A stretch of 22,527 nt of DNA from a virus. The position numbers and the translations under genes were made by a program. Below are positions 5,251 to 12,458 of the stretch, piece by piece; position 1 is the stretch's first letter, and each line of letters begins with the position of its first letter. The stretch covers positions 1-22,527 of the IMG/VR virus record IMGVR_UViG_3300009180_000235; one strand, given 5' to 3'. The notes below the pieces were generated by a model. It was not told where the DNA came from. It saw only the letters and a program-made list of their open reading frames with translations, and ran no database searches.

Positions 5251-7385
5251 TATGCAATCAATCCTATAAATCGGTTTAACACAACACGGTTCGCCAAACG
5301 ATTACCGGCATATTTACTAAATGCAGATACTAAACCACGAGTAGTTGCATTTTCTTTTACTTCAAAACTTACTTCTTCATCAGTATCTAGGCCTTCAGCA
5401 CGGAGCAAATAATACTCATCATAACCAGCTGAAGTAACAACCAAAGATTTGTTTTTACGAAACTCAGTTTTGATTTTGCTATAATCAGAAACCCTTGGAA
5501 AGAAATTATACAGTTCACGATTTAATTCACGGCCAGTTAACACAAAGAAACCAACAATGTTAGAATTGGTTCTTAATTTAAGAAGCTTTAAATAGCTTGC
5601 TGTTAAATCTCTGCTGTAAGCATCTTGTATCACAATTTCATTTTTAGTTAAAGGATCACGAATTACAAAAGCTCTGTCTTTACCATAAGAACGGCCATCA
5701 TCTAAATCTGGATTATTATAACCTTCGGATATACCACGATCAGTTTGATAATAAACACTTTTTAAATTATGTCCTTCACCATCAGTTAAAAATACGGTGT
5801 TAACAACTTGTAATTTATACGATTTCTGAAATTCCGGAACAATCTTCATAGCAGAAAAAATTGCTTCAGTTAAAGGAGTACCACCTAATTGAAACCAATG
5901 TGGACGATAAGTTCTCATTTGGCTTAAACTAACCAAAGCTGCACCAGCATAAGAAAATTCAGCTGCTGACATTTTACTTGAAAGTATATTTAATAATTTA
6001 AATTGTCTAGTAATAATGTTACCAACTTTAGGTTCAACCATACAAGGATCATTGTGTTCTGAGGTGAACGCATATACTTCATAAGGAATATTTACCTTTT
6101 TACAGAACATCACTAAATTAACTAATTGTTTAATTGTATTTTCTAAATTATTGGACATTGATCCAGACCAATCTAAAAACATTACAAGACCATGAGATTT
6201 TCCACCAGGTAAAACTGTGATCTTTTTGAAAATGTCATCAGTAAATTGATATGAATAAATTTTACTCATATTCAAATCACCCGTTTTTGCTACTGATGCA
6301 CGTTTCAACTGATCGGCATTTTTACGGAGTTCAAATTCTTTAGCCAAATAACCAACAACTTTTTTGGCATCATTACGCATTTTGATAAATGTTGTAGTAT
6401 CAATACTTCTGTAAGTATATTCAGAATCCTTAAAACGCTCAACAAAGTCTTTACGATAATCATTCCATAATTTTTTATGTGTAACGATTGCTGATTCTAA
6501 ATCAATATCAGGAATGTTACCATAATAATAAATACGATTTTCATTTGCAAATAGTTTGCTTTCGTTTTTACGAAAAGATTCATCAGTATGTGATTTTGGA
6601 TTATCATCAGATTCACCTTCTGGATCCATTCCAGAATTTTCATTATGTTCTTTGTTTGATTCGATTTCATCCATATCATCATCCGCAGAATTGCTTGCTT
6701 GGGTACTTTCACGCTCTTCGGTTTCTTCGTCCCAATCATCAGAATCTTCATAACCAAAATCGTCAATTGATTCGTATTCACCATTCTCATCTTCCTCAAA
6801 ATCTTCAGGCATGTTTGCTTGGCGTTTTTCTTTTTCTTCTTTGAGATAATCCATAATTTCATATGCGAGTTTGATAACATCATCATATGTTTCAGTTGAT
6901 TCAATTTTATTTAATAATGATTTTTCAAATTCGTCAAATTTGATACCTTGTGCAGCTCCACCTTTTGTGTAGAGATTCACACGGTCAATAAAATTCATAT
7001 CATTTAAATCTGCACCATTTGTACCAAAAAAATCTTTGTCAATTAGTTCACGATAACCTTTAACAAATGAGGAACGAATACCGGGATATTTGTTTTTGAT
7101 TTTTCTCTCAATACGAGAATCTTCCAAAACATTCATAATTGACATTGGGATTTTTGCTTCGTGAGCTTCTTTCATTCCTTCTAAAGGAGTATAAAGAGCA
7201 TGACCAACTTCATGGCCTAAGAACAGGTCATAAAGATAACCTGAAATGTTCTTATCAAGAACAGGAACCGTAAGGACACGATTCTTTACATCAAATGAAG
7301 CTGTATTAACATTACGCTGTTCAATCGTAAGGTTTTCTGTTGCCATCAATTTGGCGAGTAGTGATTTTGAATGAATAAGTTCCAT
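5250..7385 (-). CDS. Zincin/VWA-domain protein (phage 'peptidase', CobT-like VWA architecture)
   Basis: This 711-residue protein combines two modules. The N-terminal part has a metalloprotease HExxH motif (HEVGH, residues 58-62) followed by NVLEDSRIE (85-93), whose Glu could be the third zinc ligand. Residues about 190-275 are an extremely acidic, low-complexity linker. The C-terminal VWA domain has an intact metal-ion-dependent adhesion site: DWSGS (405-409), Thr503 in GGTPL and Asp535 in LTDGEG. Similar proteins are known in cyanophage-like T4 relatives, where a CobS-like AAA+ ATPase is often also encoded; the pairing resembles MoxR/VWA and CobS/CobT machines. No AAA+ gene is in this window. 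The start at 7385 has a GGAGAATCT site and its own consensus promoter. Substrate unknown. Confidence 0.82.
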   Translation of the reverse strand: MELIHSKSLLAKLMATENLTIEQRNVNTASFDVKNRVLTVPVLDKNISGYLYDLFLGHEVGHALYTPLEGMKEAHEAKIPMSIMNVLEDSRIERKIKNKYPGIRSSFVKGYRELIDKDFFGTNGADLNDMNFIDRVNLYTKGGAAQGIKFDEFEKSLLNKIESTETYDDVIKLAYEIMDYLKEEKEKRQANMPEDFEEDENGEYESIDDFGYEDSDDWDEETEERESTQASNSADDDMDEIESNKEHNENSGMDPEGESDDNPKSHTDESFRKNESKLFANENRIYYYGNIPDIDLESAIVTHKKLWNDYRKDFVERFKDSEYTYRSIDTTTFIKMRNDAKKVVGYLAKEFELRKNADQLKRASVAKTGDLNMSKIYSYQFTDDIFKKITVLPGGKSHGLVMFLDWSGSMSNNLENTIKQLVNLVMFCKKVNIPYEVYAFTSEHNDPCMVEPKVGNIITRQFKLLNILSSKMSAAEFSYAGAALVSLSQMRTYRPHWFQLGGTPLTEAIFSAMKIVPEFQKSYKLQVVNTVFLTDGEGHNLKSVYYQTDRGISEGYNNPDLDDGRSYGKDRAFVIRDPLTKNEIVIQDAYSRDLTASYLKLLKLRTNSNIVGFFVLTGRELNRELYNFFPRVSDYSKIKTEFRKNKSLVVTSAGYDEYYLLRAEGLDTDEEVSFEVKENATTRGLVSAFSKYAGNRLANRVVLNRFIGLIA

Positions 7386-7408
7386 AGATTCTCCGATTTA
7401 ATAGAACC

Positions 7409-7437
7409 ATTATACTACAATAATTGCTTACCGTCAA
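7409..7437 (-). promoter_or_regulatory. Consensus sigma70 promoter for the zincin/VWA gene
   Basis: TTGACG (7432-7437), a 17-base spacer and TATAAT (7409-7414) read on the minus strand, 24 bases above the ATG. The continuation TATAATGGTTCTATTAAA resembles that of the promoters at 426 and 8528. An inverted repeat lies 16 bases above the -35 box. Confidence 0.85.
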
Positions 7438-7453
7438 GTGGCAAGTATAATGC

Positions 7454-7471
7454 TGTTGTTTCTATACAACA
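7454..7471. repeat. Inverted repeat TGTTGT-N6-ACAACA (copy 1)
   Basis: A perfect 6-base inverted repeat with a 6-base centre, spanning the stop codon of the AbrB-like gene and lying 16 bases above the -35 box at 7432. The same arms and spacing recur at 8563-8580 above the next promoter. There is no T-run, so an operator or RNA element fits better than a terminator. Confidence 0.5.
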
Positions 7472-7641
7472 CCATCTTCAGGTAAGGCTTTTAGGTAGAC
7501 TTTCCCATCTTTTACTTCCATTTCAATAGCTTGACCTTCTTTCCACTTATTATATTTAATCACTTCTTCAGGAAGAATTAAAATTTTATCATCCGTACCA
7601 TCTTTAGGATCAACAAGTTCAGTAGAAAAAGTTTTATTCAT
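7462..7641 (-). CDS. AbrB/MazE-like swapped-hairpin protein (59 aa)
   Basis: I chose the ATG at 7641 because AAGGAAATGT precedes it. The C-terminal two thirds read ILILPEEVIKYNKWKEGQ, then AIEMEVKDGKVYLKAL. This is the usual SpoVT/AbrB pattern (strand, LP-x-E helix, W-x-x-G-x-x-I, beta hairpin) found in DNA-binding transition-state regulators and MazE-type antitoxins. No toxin gene is adjacent, so a DNA-binding regulator is more likely than an antitoxin. It could plausibly act on the inverted repeats near the two promoters that flank its operon, but there is no direct evidence. The gene overlaps its upstream neighbour by 8 bases. Confidence 0.65.
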   Translation of the reverse strand: MNKTFSTELVDPKDGTDDKILILPEEVIKYNKWKEGQAIEMEVKDGKVYLKALPEDGVV

Positions 7642-7795
7642 ACATTTCCTTGCGTTTTTGGTAGTCACTTAAATCTTTTTCCATTCCCGATAGAGTAGCC
7701 CACTTGCGGCAAACTATATCAAGTTGTTTCCAAGTTGGAATTTCATTATCATCAACTTTGGCATCGAGCCAAATGTAGTGTCCGGCATCATTCAT
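7634..7795 (-). CDS. Hypothetical protein (53 aa)
   Basis: The start at 7795 (MNDAGHYIWLDAK) follows AAGGAAAAAAAT; a longer upstream extension lacks such a site and would overlap its neighbour more. The product is a small soluble protein with several Trp residues and a charged C-terminus. Its stop overlaps the next start in the same way (TATGAATAA) as its own start overlaps the upstream stop (TATGAATGA). Function unknown. Confidence 0.6.
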   Translation of the reverse strand: MNDAGHYIWLDAKVDDNEIPTWKQLDIVCRKWATLSGMEKDLSDYQKRKEMYE

Positions 7796-7976
7796 ATTTT
7801 TTTCCTTCATTTTTTTCAAAAAAATTCTGCTCAATTGCAGTAGCTAAGCGATCCGCAAGCTTCGGATCAAACTTTACAAGATGCTGAGCAACATCTTCTA
7901 CCGGTAAATGGCGCAAATTAAAGAAAATTTCATCAATTCCACGCAAAATTTGTGCTTCTTCAGTTGGGTGTAACAT
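7788..7976 (-). CDS. Hypothetical protein (62 aa)
   Basis: The ATG at 7976 has a good site (GTGAGGAAAT). The product is helical and soluble, with the segment LPVEDVAQHLVKFDPKLADR in its centre and a charged tail. No known domain recognised. It belongs to the short operon read from the promoter at 8528. Confidence 0.65.
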   Translation of the reverse strand: MLHPTEEAQILRGIDEIFFNLRHLPVEDVAQHLVKFDPKLADRLATAIEQNFFEKNEGKKYE

Positions 7977-7982
7977 ATTTCC

Positions 7983-8150
7983 TCACATTATATAAAAAGA
8001 TTCATTCATAACAATATTTTTACCGCTTTTTTTCGCTTTTCCTAGCGATTCCAAGAATTTTAACTCAATTTTTAAATCCTTGGCAGACAAATTTTTCAAA
8101 TATTCCTCAAAATCGTCCCAATCTTCATCATTCCATTTTTCAGGAGTCAT
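7983..8150 (-). CDS. Hypothetical acidic protein (55 aa)
   Basis: The ATG at 8150 (MTPEKWNDEDWDDFEEYL) is preferred over the more distant in-frame start at 8237, which would overlap the upstream gene by 80 bases; GGAGATAATGAAAA lies in front. The N-terminal half is very acidic and aromatic, the C-terminal half Lys-rich. A charge-mimic role is conceivable but unsupported. Function unknown. Confidence 0.6.
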   Translation of the reverse strand: MTPEKWNDEDWDDFEEYLKNLSAKDLKIELKFLESLGKAKKSGKNIVMNESFYIM

Positions 8151-8157
8151 TTTTTCA

Positions 8158-8502
8158 TTATCTCCGCATACTAGAAATTTCTTTTGCTTCATTATCTGTG
8201 AAAACTGGCACAGCATTTGATTTGTGCATTGTTGCAATACCTTTCATTTTGTTGCCAGTATAAGAAAATGGAACATTTTTTGTCAAAGGTATAAAACCTG
8301 TATCTACGGAAACGCATTTAGGGGTTTCTCGACCAGGAGGAACCTTTGGCACATAATCTGTAATGGATTTTTTTGTGGAAATGGAAATATTACGAATTGG
8401 CTGAATTGCCATAATTGATTCCAACCATTCTTCGTGTTGGAGTTTTTTTTGCTTTGATACTTTTCTTTTCTTCGATTTTGGAATATAACCATATATTAAC
8501 AT
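8158..8502 (-). CDS. Conserved-looking hypothetical protein (114 aa)
   Basis: The ATG at 8502 has a GGAGAATTGTT binding site and lies 25 bases below a perfect -10 box, which rules out the longer frame to 8556. The N-terminal part is very basic (YIPKSKKRKVSKQKK, about residues 5-19). The end reads GIATMHKSNAVPVFTDNEA then ISSMRR; I recall similar endings in uncharacterised proteins of T4-like marine phages, without an assigned function. It is the first gene of an early operon. Confidence 0.7.
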   Translation of the reverse strand: MLIYGYIPKSKKRKVSKQKKLQHEEWLESIMAIQPIRNISISTKKSITDYVPKVPPGRETPKCVSVDTGFIPLTKNVPFSYTGNKMKGIATMHKSNAVPVFTDNEAKEISSMRR

Positions 8503-8527
8503 AACAATTCTCCAGTTTAGAAGAACC

Positions 8528-8556
8528 ATTATAATACGGAAATAGAGAAAAGTCAA
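8528..8556 (-). promoter_or_regulatory. Consensus sigma70 promoter
   Basis: TTGACT (8551-8556), a 17-base spacer and TATAAT (8528-8533) on the minus strand. The sequence continues TATAATGGTTCTTCTAAAC, sharing TATAATGGTT with the promoters at 426 and 7409. It serves the run of small genes from 8502 to 7462. Confidence 0.88.
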
Positions 8557-8562
8557 TACATG

Positions 8563-8580
8563 TGTTGTATTGGAACAACA
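8563..8580. repeat. Inverted repeat TGTTGT-N6-ACAACA (copy 2)
   Basis: Same arms and centre length as 7454-7471, here 6 bases above the -35 box. The centre differs (ATTGGA versus TTCTAT), so the arms are the conserved part, as expected for a dimeric protein site or a hairpin. The 133-base gap 8503-8635 holds this repeat and the promoter but no convincing gene. Confidence 0.5.
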
Positions 8581-8635
8581 TCAATACCAATACCTTTTAT
8601 ATGAAACGGCAGCATACCTACTTATGAGAAAAAAA

Positions 8636-8818
8636 TCAATAATGTTTGCTTTTTTCTGGTAAACTTGATTTTTCTTCCATTTCACTTAGAAATTCATCAT
8701 AATTTCTATTTTTTAATTTTTTGATTTCGGCATGTTCATTTCTATTCTTACTATAAACATAACTTCTATCATCATTATAATCTTGGTTCTTTCTGAACTT
8801 TCCTACAAATTTAGACAC
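8636..8818 (-). CDS. Hypothetical basic protein (60 aa), GTG start
   Basis: The start is a GTG at 8818 preceded by the strongest ribosome binding site in the window (GAAGGAGGAGAA). The product is highly charged (Lys, Arg, Asp, Asn), begins MSKFVGKFRKNQDYNDDRSY and is probably helical or disordered. Function unknown. It is the last gene before the promoter at 8528. Confidence 0.65.
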   Translation of the reverse strand: MSKFVGKFRKNQDYNDDRSYVYSKNRNEHAEIKKLKNRNYDEFLSEMEEKSSLPEKSKHY

Positions 8819-8828
8819 TTCTCCTCCT

Positions 8829-9200
8829 TCATTTCATTGTTTCAAATGTAATACCTTTAATTTTTGTTTCTGGCATATTGTGCATATCTTGTTGTGAAAT
8901 ATATGTGATGTCCGCATTGGGATAACAAATTTTGATAAGCTTGAGAAGTTGACAGACTGTACCATCAGAATCATTGAACGAAAATATTTCATCAACAAAT
9001 TTTAAACTTTTAAGTATTTCTCTGCGTGAAGGATAATCTTGAACATAACCACCTAAAGCCCATAACATCCACCAATCAGAATGAACGCCGACAATTAACC
9101 AATCTCCTTTTGATTTGCATTTTTTAAGGAAATTTAACTCATCAATTGATAAAGGATCATAAGTTCCGGTTGTTACTACTATTTTCTCTTTTTCTATCAT
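8829..9200 (-). CDS. Nucleotidyltransferase (cytidylyltransferase-like) fold protein with degenerate HxGH motif
   Basis: The 123-residue protein has the layout of the small glycerol-3-phosphate cytidylyltransferase-like family: TTGTYDPLSIDELNFL (10-25), KGDWLIVGVHSDWW (31-44), SRREILKSLKFVDEIF (about 58-73) and a late strand ADITYISQQD. In active enzymes the first motif is GTFDxxHxGH, where the two His bind the nucleotide phosphates; here those positions are S18-I-D-E21. The fold is therefore likely kept, but ordinary nucleotidyl transfer is doubtful. Related genes are annotated as cytidylyltransferases in T4-like cyanophages. The start abuts the upstream stop (TAAATG) with no clear binding site, so translation is probably coupled. 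Confidence 0.68.
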   Translation of the reverse strand: MIEKEKIVVTTGTYDPLSIDELNFLKKCKSKGDWLIVGVHSDWWMLWALGGYVQDYPSRREILKSLKFVDEIFSFNDSDGTVCQLLKLIKICYPNADITYISQQDMHNMPETKIKGITFETMK

Positions 9201-9626
9201 TTATGGTAGAAGTTGTGGAAAGGCCTCTTTAATAAATTTATAATTTAATCCTTTCACACCCAAATCTTTATTGAAAATACCAATAATGACTTCGGCTTCA
9301 CGAGGTTCAAGTGATTCTAATAATTGTAATAATATCTGTTGTCTTTTTTGTTCAGTTAAAGTTTCAGCTGAAGGATTACCTTTTTGAAACAAATACAATT
9401 TTCTTAATTGTGTTGATAATGTTTGTGGAGAAAGTCCAGGTAACATATCAGTTGGAATTTTATAATTTTCTGGCATTTCACTTATTAACCATTGATATTG
9501 TGGATGATAAGCTAACTCAAATACTTGAACCAATGTTTTTGATAGATTTTTTTCTATCACTTTCATTTTTTCTTTTTTTGAATCTGCTATTTCAAATTCA
9601 TCCAATACTTCATAAATGTTTTTCAT
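9201..9626 (-). CDS. Conserved helical phage protein, possibly ligase-N-domain-like (141 aa)
   Basis: The ATG at 9626 overlaps the RNase H stop (TGATG) and is preceded by GAGGAATTTTG, so I prefer it to the TTG three bases upstream. The protein appears all helical. The C-terminal part (ESLEPREAEVIIGIFNKDLG, followed by GLNYKFIKEAFPQLLP) recalls the helical N-terminal segment of phage ATP-dependent DNA ligases (a kDL...i.k.fP.Li pattern), but no adenylation domain or KxDG motif is present. Similar stand-alone proteins occur in T4-like marine phages without known function. Its coupling to RNase H suggests replication or repair. Confidence 0.6.
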   Translation of the reverse strand: MKNIYEVLDEFEIADSKKEKMKVIEKNLSKTLVQVFELAYHPQYQWLISEMPENYKIPTDMLPGLSPQTLSTQLRKLYLFQKGNPSAETLTEQKRQQILLQLLESLEPREAEVIIGIFNKDLGVKGLNYKFIKEAFPQLLP

Positions 9627-10468
9627 CAAAATTCCTCTATTACTTCCATTAAGTTTTTCAGTTTGTGTTCAATAAAATAATTCAACAATTTACCTTTAGC
9701 AGGTTTTATTTCATCATAGGTATTTATAATCTTCTCTTTTATATCTTGAGGAATGAAAGTCAAATCAATGAGTGTTTGGTTTCTACCAAAATTAACAGTT
9801 TCATCATATGAGAATTTTTTAACATCCTCATTAAGATATTTTTCTAATGTTTTTTGAGTGATAGGCTTTTGACGGAGGTCACGGACAAAACAATCGGAAG
9901 GCGAAAACATGTTAGGTATACCGTCACCCTTATCTCCACGAATAATCTTCTCCTTGAGTTCTAGGAGGGGTTTCTCCGACTTTATAAACTTCTTTTGTGA
10001 CGGGTTATATTGTTTTACATTACTACCATATTGTTGTAATTGGAGAAAATCGCCATCACTTGATAAAATCAATATCTTTTGGTGTGCTGAGTAAATTGGT
10101 ACTAATGTTCCAATAATATCATCAGCTTCAGCACCTTCAACATCAATTACTTTATATGGGAAATTTTCTTTGAGTTCTTGTTTGAATTTGGCAAGCATAT
10201 CAAAAATGAGGTGCCAATCTAAATCGGATTTCTCACGATTTTTCTTACGGCTAGCTTTATAGAATGGGAAAAACTCTTTGCGCCAATATTTTCGATTATC
10301 ACAACATAGTATAACTTCACCATATTCTGATTTGAAATTTTTAACATGGTTACGAATGATATTCAAAACCATATGACGAATTAGGCTTTCATCCAATTTG
10401 CCTTTGTGATTGGCAATTTGCGCCATGAGACCTGCTAATAATACTTGATTTAAATCAACGAGAATCAT
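9626..10468 (-). CDS. rnh: RNase H / 5'-3' exonuclease (T4 Rnh, FEN-1 family)
   Basis: The 280-residue protein carries the acidic residues of flap-type 5' nucleases: Asp5 in ILVDLNQ, Asp57 in CCDNRKYWRKEF, the EAEADD-like cluster GAEADDIIG (112-120), SSDGDFLQL (136-144) and the helix-3-turn-helix segment GDKGDGIPN (178-186). T4 RNase H (305 aa) removes RNA primers and adjacent DNA from lagging-strand fragments and acts with the phage single-strand-binding protein. The lysine-rich segment KASRKKNREK matches the helical-arch region. The ATG at 10468 has only a weak binding site. It is followed without gap by the ligase-domain-like gene. Confidence 0.9.
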   Translation of the reverse strand: MILVDLNQVLLAGLMAQIANHKGKLDESLIRHMVLNIIRNHVKNFKSEYGEVILCCDNRKYWRKEFFPFYKASRKKNREKSDLDWHLIFDMLAKFKQELKENFPYKVIDVEGAEADDIIGTLVPIYSAHQKILILSSDGDFLQLQQYGSNVKQYNPSQKKFIKSEKPLLELKEKIIRGDKGDGIPNMFSPSDCFVRDLRQKPITQKTLEKYLNEDVKKFSYDETVNFGRNQTLIDLTFIPQDIKEKIINTYDEIKPAKGKLLNYFIEHKLKNLMEVIEEF

Positions 10469-10499
10469 AATAAACTTTCAATAGTTTCCAATAAAACCT

Positions 10500-10528
10500 A
10501 TTGTATCATACCTCTGTGAGTTTGGCAA
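10500..10528 (-). promoter_or_regulatory. Possible sigma70 promoter before RNase H
   Basis: TTGCCA (10523-10528), 17 bases, TACAAT (10500-10505) on the minus strand, 32 bases above the start of the RNase H gene. It is a weaker match than the three consensus promoters and lacks the shared GGTT extension. The -35 box lies within the end of the upstream gene. Confidence 0.35.
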
Positions 10529-10859
10529 ATGTTTTTTCAATGAAAGCTTCTGATGTGGTAGTTCTACGAGCAATTATACCAAACCAATCTTGTGGTATTA
10601 ATGTGGAAATATATTCCAATGGTTCTGCCAAAATTGCTTCAAATTTATCAATATCGTAGATTTTAACTTCGTTGCCGTTTTTACTATCTTCTTTAAATAA
10701 AATAACATGATATGAATCTCCCATTGGTGAACCACCTAGTTTTTCACCAGGATTTTTATAAACAGCACTTTCGATATGAAGGCTATCTTCTTTAGGACCA
10801 GGCAAAAAGAATATTGCATCATGATCTTCGTTTTTTAATGTTTTTAGGAAGTCTAACAT
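10506..10859 (-). CDS. Hypothetical protein (117 aa)
   Basis: The start at 10859 follows AAAGGATTACA. The protein looks alpha/beta and soluble, with DAIFFLPGPKEDSLHIE (about residues 14-30), a beta-strand SYHVILF (about 49-55) and LIPQDWFGIIARRTTTSE (about 87-104). No catalytic motif is recognised. It overlaps the GIY-YIG-like gene by 7 bases and sits among replication genes, which hints at a DNA-related role. Confidence 0.68.
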   Translation of the reverse strand: MLDFLKTLKNEDHDAIFFLPGPKEDSLHIESAVYKNPGEKLGGSPMGDSYHVILFKEDSKNGNEVKIYDIDKFEAILAEPLEYISTLIPQDWFGIIARRTTTSEAFIEKTFAKLTEV

Positions 10860-11266
10860 TGTAATCCTTTAATGTGTGATTTACGAACTCTTACCATTAT
10901 CCATGTGTTATAATAATCATCTGATTCCATAACTCCACGAACAAATTGCTCTTTTGCTTCGAGATAACCACATTCACCTTTTGATTTACATAAATGCAAT
11001 ATTTCACGAGAAAAGTTCTCATGACCTAATGATAACACATCTTGCTTCAATGTGTCACTACTTCCATAGTAAGTTTGCCAATCTGATTGGACTTTGATTT
11101 TCTTCTTTTTACCTTTAACTTGTTTGGTTTTGGCAGAATAGAAAAATTTCTTGCCTATGTATTTTTTACCATTCGTCAGGTTTTTAATCTGATACACGAA
11201 CCCGTAGTTATCACCAATCAAGTCTTCCGTAAAATCTTTATCTTGATACTGCCAAGTTATTCCCAT
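10853..11266 (-). CDS. GIY-YIG-family nuclease-like protein (137 aa)
   Basis: The first strand pair reads YGFVYQIKNLTNGKKYIGKK (21-40), matching the GIY-(10-11 residues)-YIG pattern with FVY for GIY and YIG exact. A Lys-rich insertion follows (KGKKKKIK), then YYGSSDTLKQDV, and a helix NFSREIL in which Arg87 would be the conserved catalytic Arg; Glu103 in YLEAKEQF is the likely metal ligand. Stand-alone proteins of this kind in T4-like phages are often annotated as Seg-like homing endonucleases. No extra DNA-binding domain is visible, and the position is inside a replication operon rather than a typical free-standing homing site. A repair or recombination nuclease is equally possible. Confidence 0.72.
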   Translation of the reverse strand: MGITWQYQDKDFTEDLIGDNYGFVYQIKNLTNGKKYIGKKFFYSAKTKQVKGKKKKIKVQSDWQTYYGSSDTLKQDVLSLGHENFSREILHLCKSKGECGYLEAKEQFVRGVMESDDYYNTWIMVRVRKSHIKGLQC

Positions 11267-11445
11267 TCCTCATTGTCCAATTCATCGTCATCATCCTCTA
11301 TATAGTCCTCGGATAATTCTTCGATGATTTCGCCACAGAATGGGCAATGCTCGGGTAAATCTTGTGAAACCATTTCTTCCATAAATGATATGCTATAAGT
11401 TGATTCACAACTTAAACATTCTCCTGATAATTGTTTTTGTGTCAT
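11257..11445 (-). CDS. Small zinc-ribbon protein (62 aa)
   Basis: Two CxxC pairs, C10-L-S-C13 and C34-P-F-C37 (in EHCPFCGEI), are spaced as in a zinc ribbon. The C-terminal 20 residues are almost all acidic, so the tail may mimic nucleic acid or bind a basic partner. The start has AAGGAATCAA in front. It lies directly after nrdB and overlaps the GIY-YIG-like gene by 10 bases. Function unknown; a small DNA- or protein-binding adaptor is an inference. Confidence 0.72.
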   Translation of the reverse strand: MTQKQLSGECLSCESTYSISFMEEMVSQDLPEHCPFCGEIIEELSEDYIEDDDDELDNEEWE

Positions 11446-11453
11446 TTGATTCC

Positions 11454-12440
11454 TTAATTAGCCCAAACATCTCCCCAATTACCTGATAAAGAACCTTTAG
11501 CATAATCGGTGGCACGATTCTCAAAGAAATTCGTGTGTGTTGGTGCGTTGATCATTTCCTCTACCCAAGGTAAAGGATTTCTTTTCACTTTAAACACACC
11601 TTTGAGTCCAAGAGAAATCAAACGGCGGTCACAAATATAACGAATATACTTTTTTACATCTTCAGCTGTTAAATCTTCCATTTGACCCATCTTAAAGGCC
11701 AAATCAATAAATTTATCTTCCAATACAACCATCTTTTCAGCAATCGTATAAATCTTACCTTTTAGTTCATCATTCCAGATTTCACGATTTTCTTCTATAT
11801 ATGTTCTAAACAATTTGATCATTGATTCGCAATGTTGAGTTTCATCAACAATCGACCAAGTTACAATTTGTCCCATACCTTTCATTTTGCCATGTCGTGG
11901 AAAATTTAATAACATAATGAATGATGAGAATAATTGCATACCTTCGGTAAATGCAGAGAATACGGCAATATGTGTTGCTGTATTTTCTTTTGTTGTATTT
12001 TTAGCCGAAATGTCCATAATATAGTCATGCTTCTCTTTCATTTCAGCATATTCCATAAATTCATTATATGTTGTGTCTGGTAATCCCAAGGTTTCAATTA
12101 AATGTGAATATGCTGCAACATGGAGAGCTTCACGAGCAGCAAAGCCCATGAGCATCATTCTTACTTCAGGTTGGCTAAAATAAGGCAAATAATTACGAAC
12201 ATAACCACCGGCAACATCAATATCACCTTGAGTAAAAAAACGAAAAATATGAGTGAGAAATTGTTTTTCTTCATTTGTTAGTTTCTTCTTCCAATCTTTT
12301 ACATCTTCCAACATTGGAACTTCCGTATGTAACCAATGCGACTGTTCGTGTTTCAACCAAGCATCGTAAGCCCAAGGATAGTTAAAAGGTTTAAAGTAGG
12401 TTCTTTCTTGGGTAATATCTGTTTCGTGTTTCTTAATCAT
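11454..12440 (-). CDS. nrdB: Ribonucleotide reductase class Ia, small subunit
   Basis: The 328-residue ferritin-like protein has the complete dinuclear metal site: Asp73 (GDIDVAGG), Glu104 and His107 (REALHVAAY), Glu166 (FTEGMQL), Glu200 and His203 (VDETQHCES). Tyr111 falls seven residues after Glu104, the spacing of the radical tyrosine (Tyr122) in E. coli NrdB. The subunit generates the tyrosyl radical that is passed to NrdA for reduction of ribonucleoside diphosphates. The order is nrdA, Fe-S carrier, nrdB in one operon. Length is close to the usual 340-390. A GAGAATGATGA site precedes the ATG. Confidence 0.95.
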   Translation of the reverse strand: MIKKHETDITQERTYFKPFNYPWAYDAWLKHEQSHWLHTEVPMLEDVKDWKKKLTNEEKQFLTHIFRFFTQGDIDVAGGYVRNYLPYFSQPEVRMMLMGFAAREALHVAAYSHLIETLGLPDTTYNEFMEYAEMKEKHDYIMDISAKNTTKENTATHIAVFSAFTEGMQLFSSFIMLLNFPRHGKMKGMGQIVTWSIVDETQHCESMIKLFRTYIEENREIWNDELKGKIYTIAEKMVVLEDKFIDLAFKMGQMEDLTAEDVKKYIRYICDRRLISLGLKGVFKVKRNPLPWVEEMINAPTHTNFFENRATDYAKGSLSGNWGDVWAN

Positions 12441-12458
12441 TCATCATTCTCTTATAAA

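Noticed and set aside
6497-6904. 135-aa minus-strand frame inside the zincin/VWA gene
   Set aside because: It is an out-of-frame reading of the acidic low-complexity linker; no binding site and implausible Met/Lys/Ile-rich composition.
8560-8616. 20-aa frame starting MLPFHIKGIGIDV
   Set aside because: Very short, badly spaced binding site, and it overlaps the inverted repeat and the promoter region.
9721-9728. Exact T4 late-promoter box TATAAATA on the minus strand
   Set aside because: It lies inside the RNase H coding region among replication genes, about 95 bases above the next start; in AT-rich DNA an 8-base match by chance is likely.
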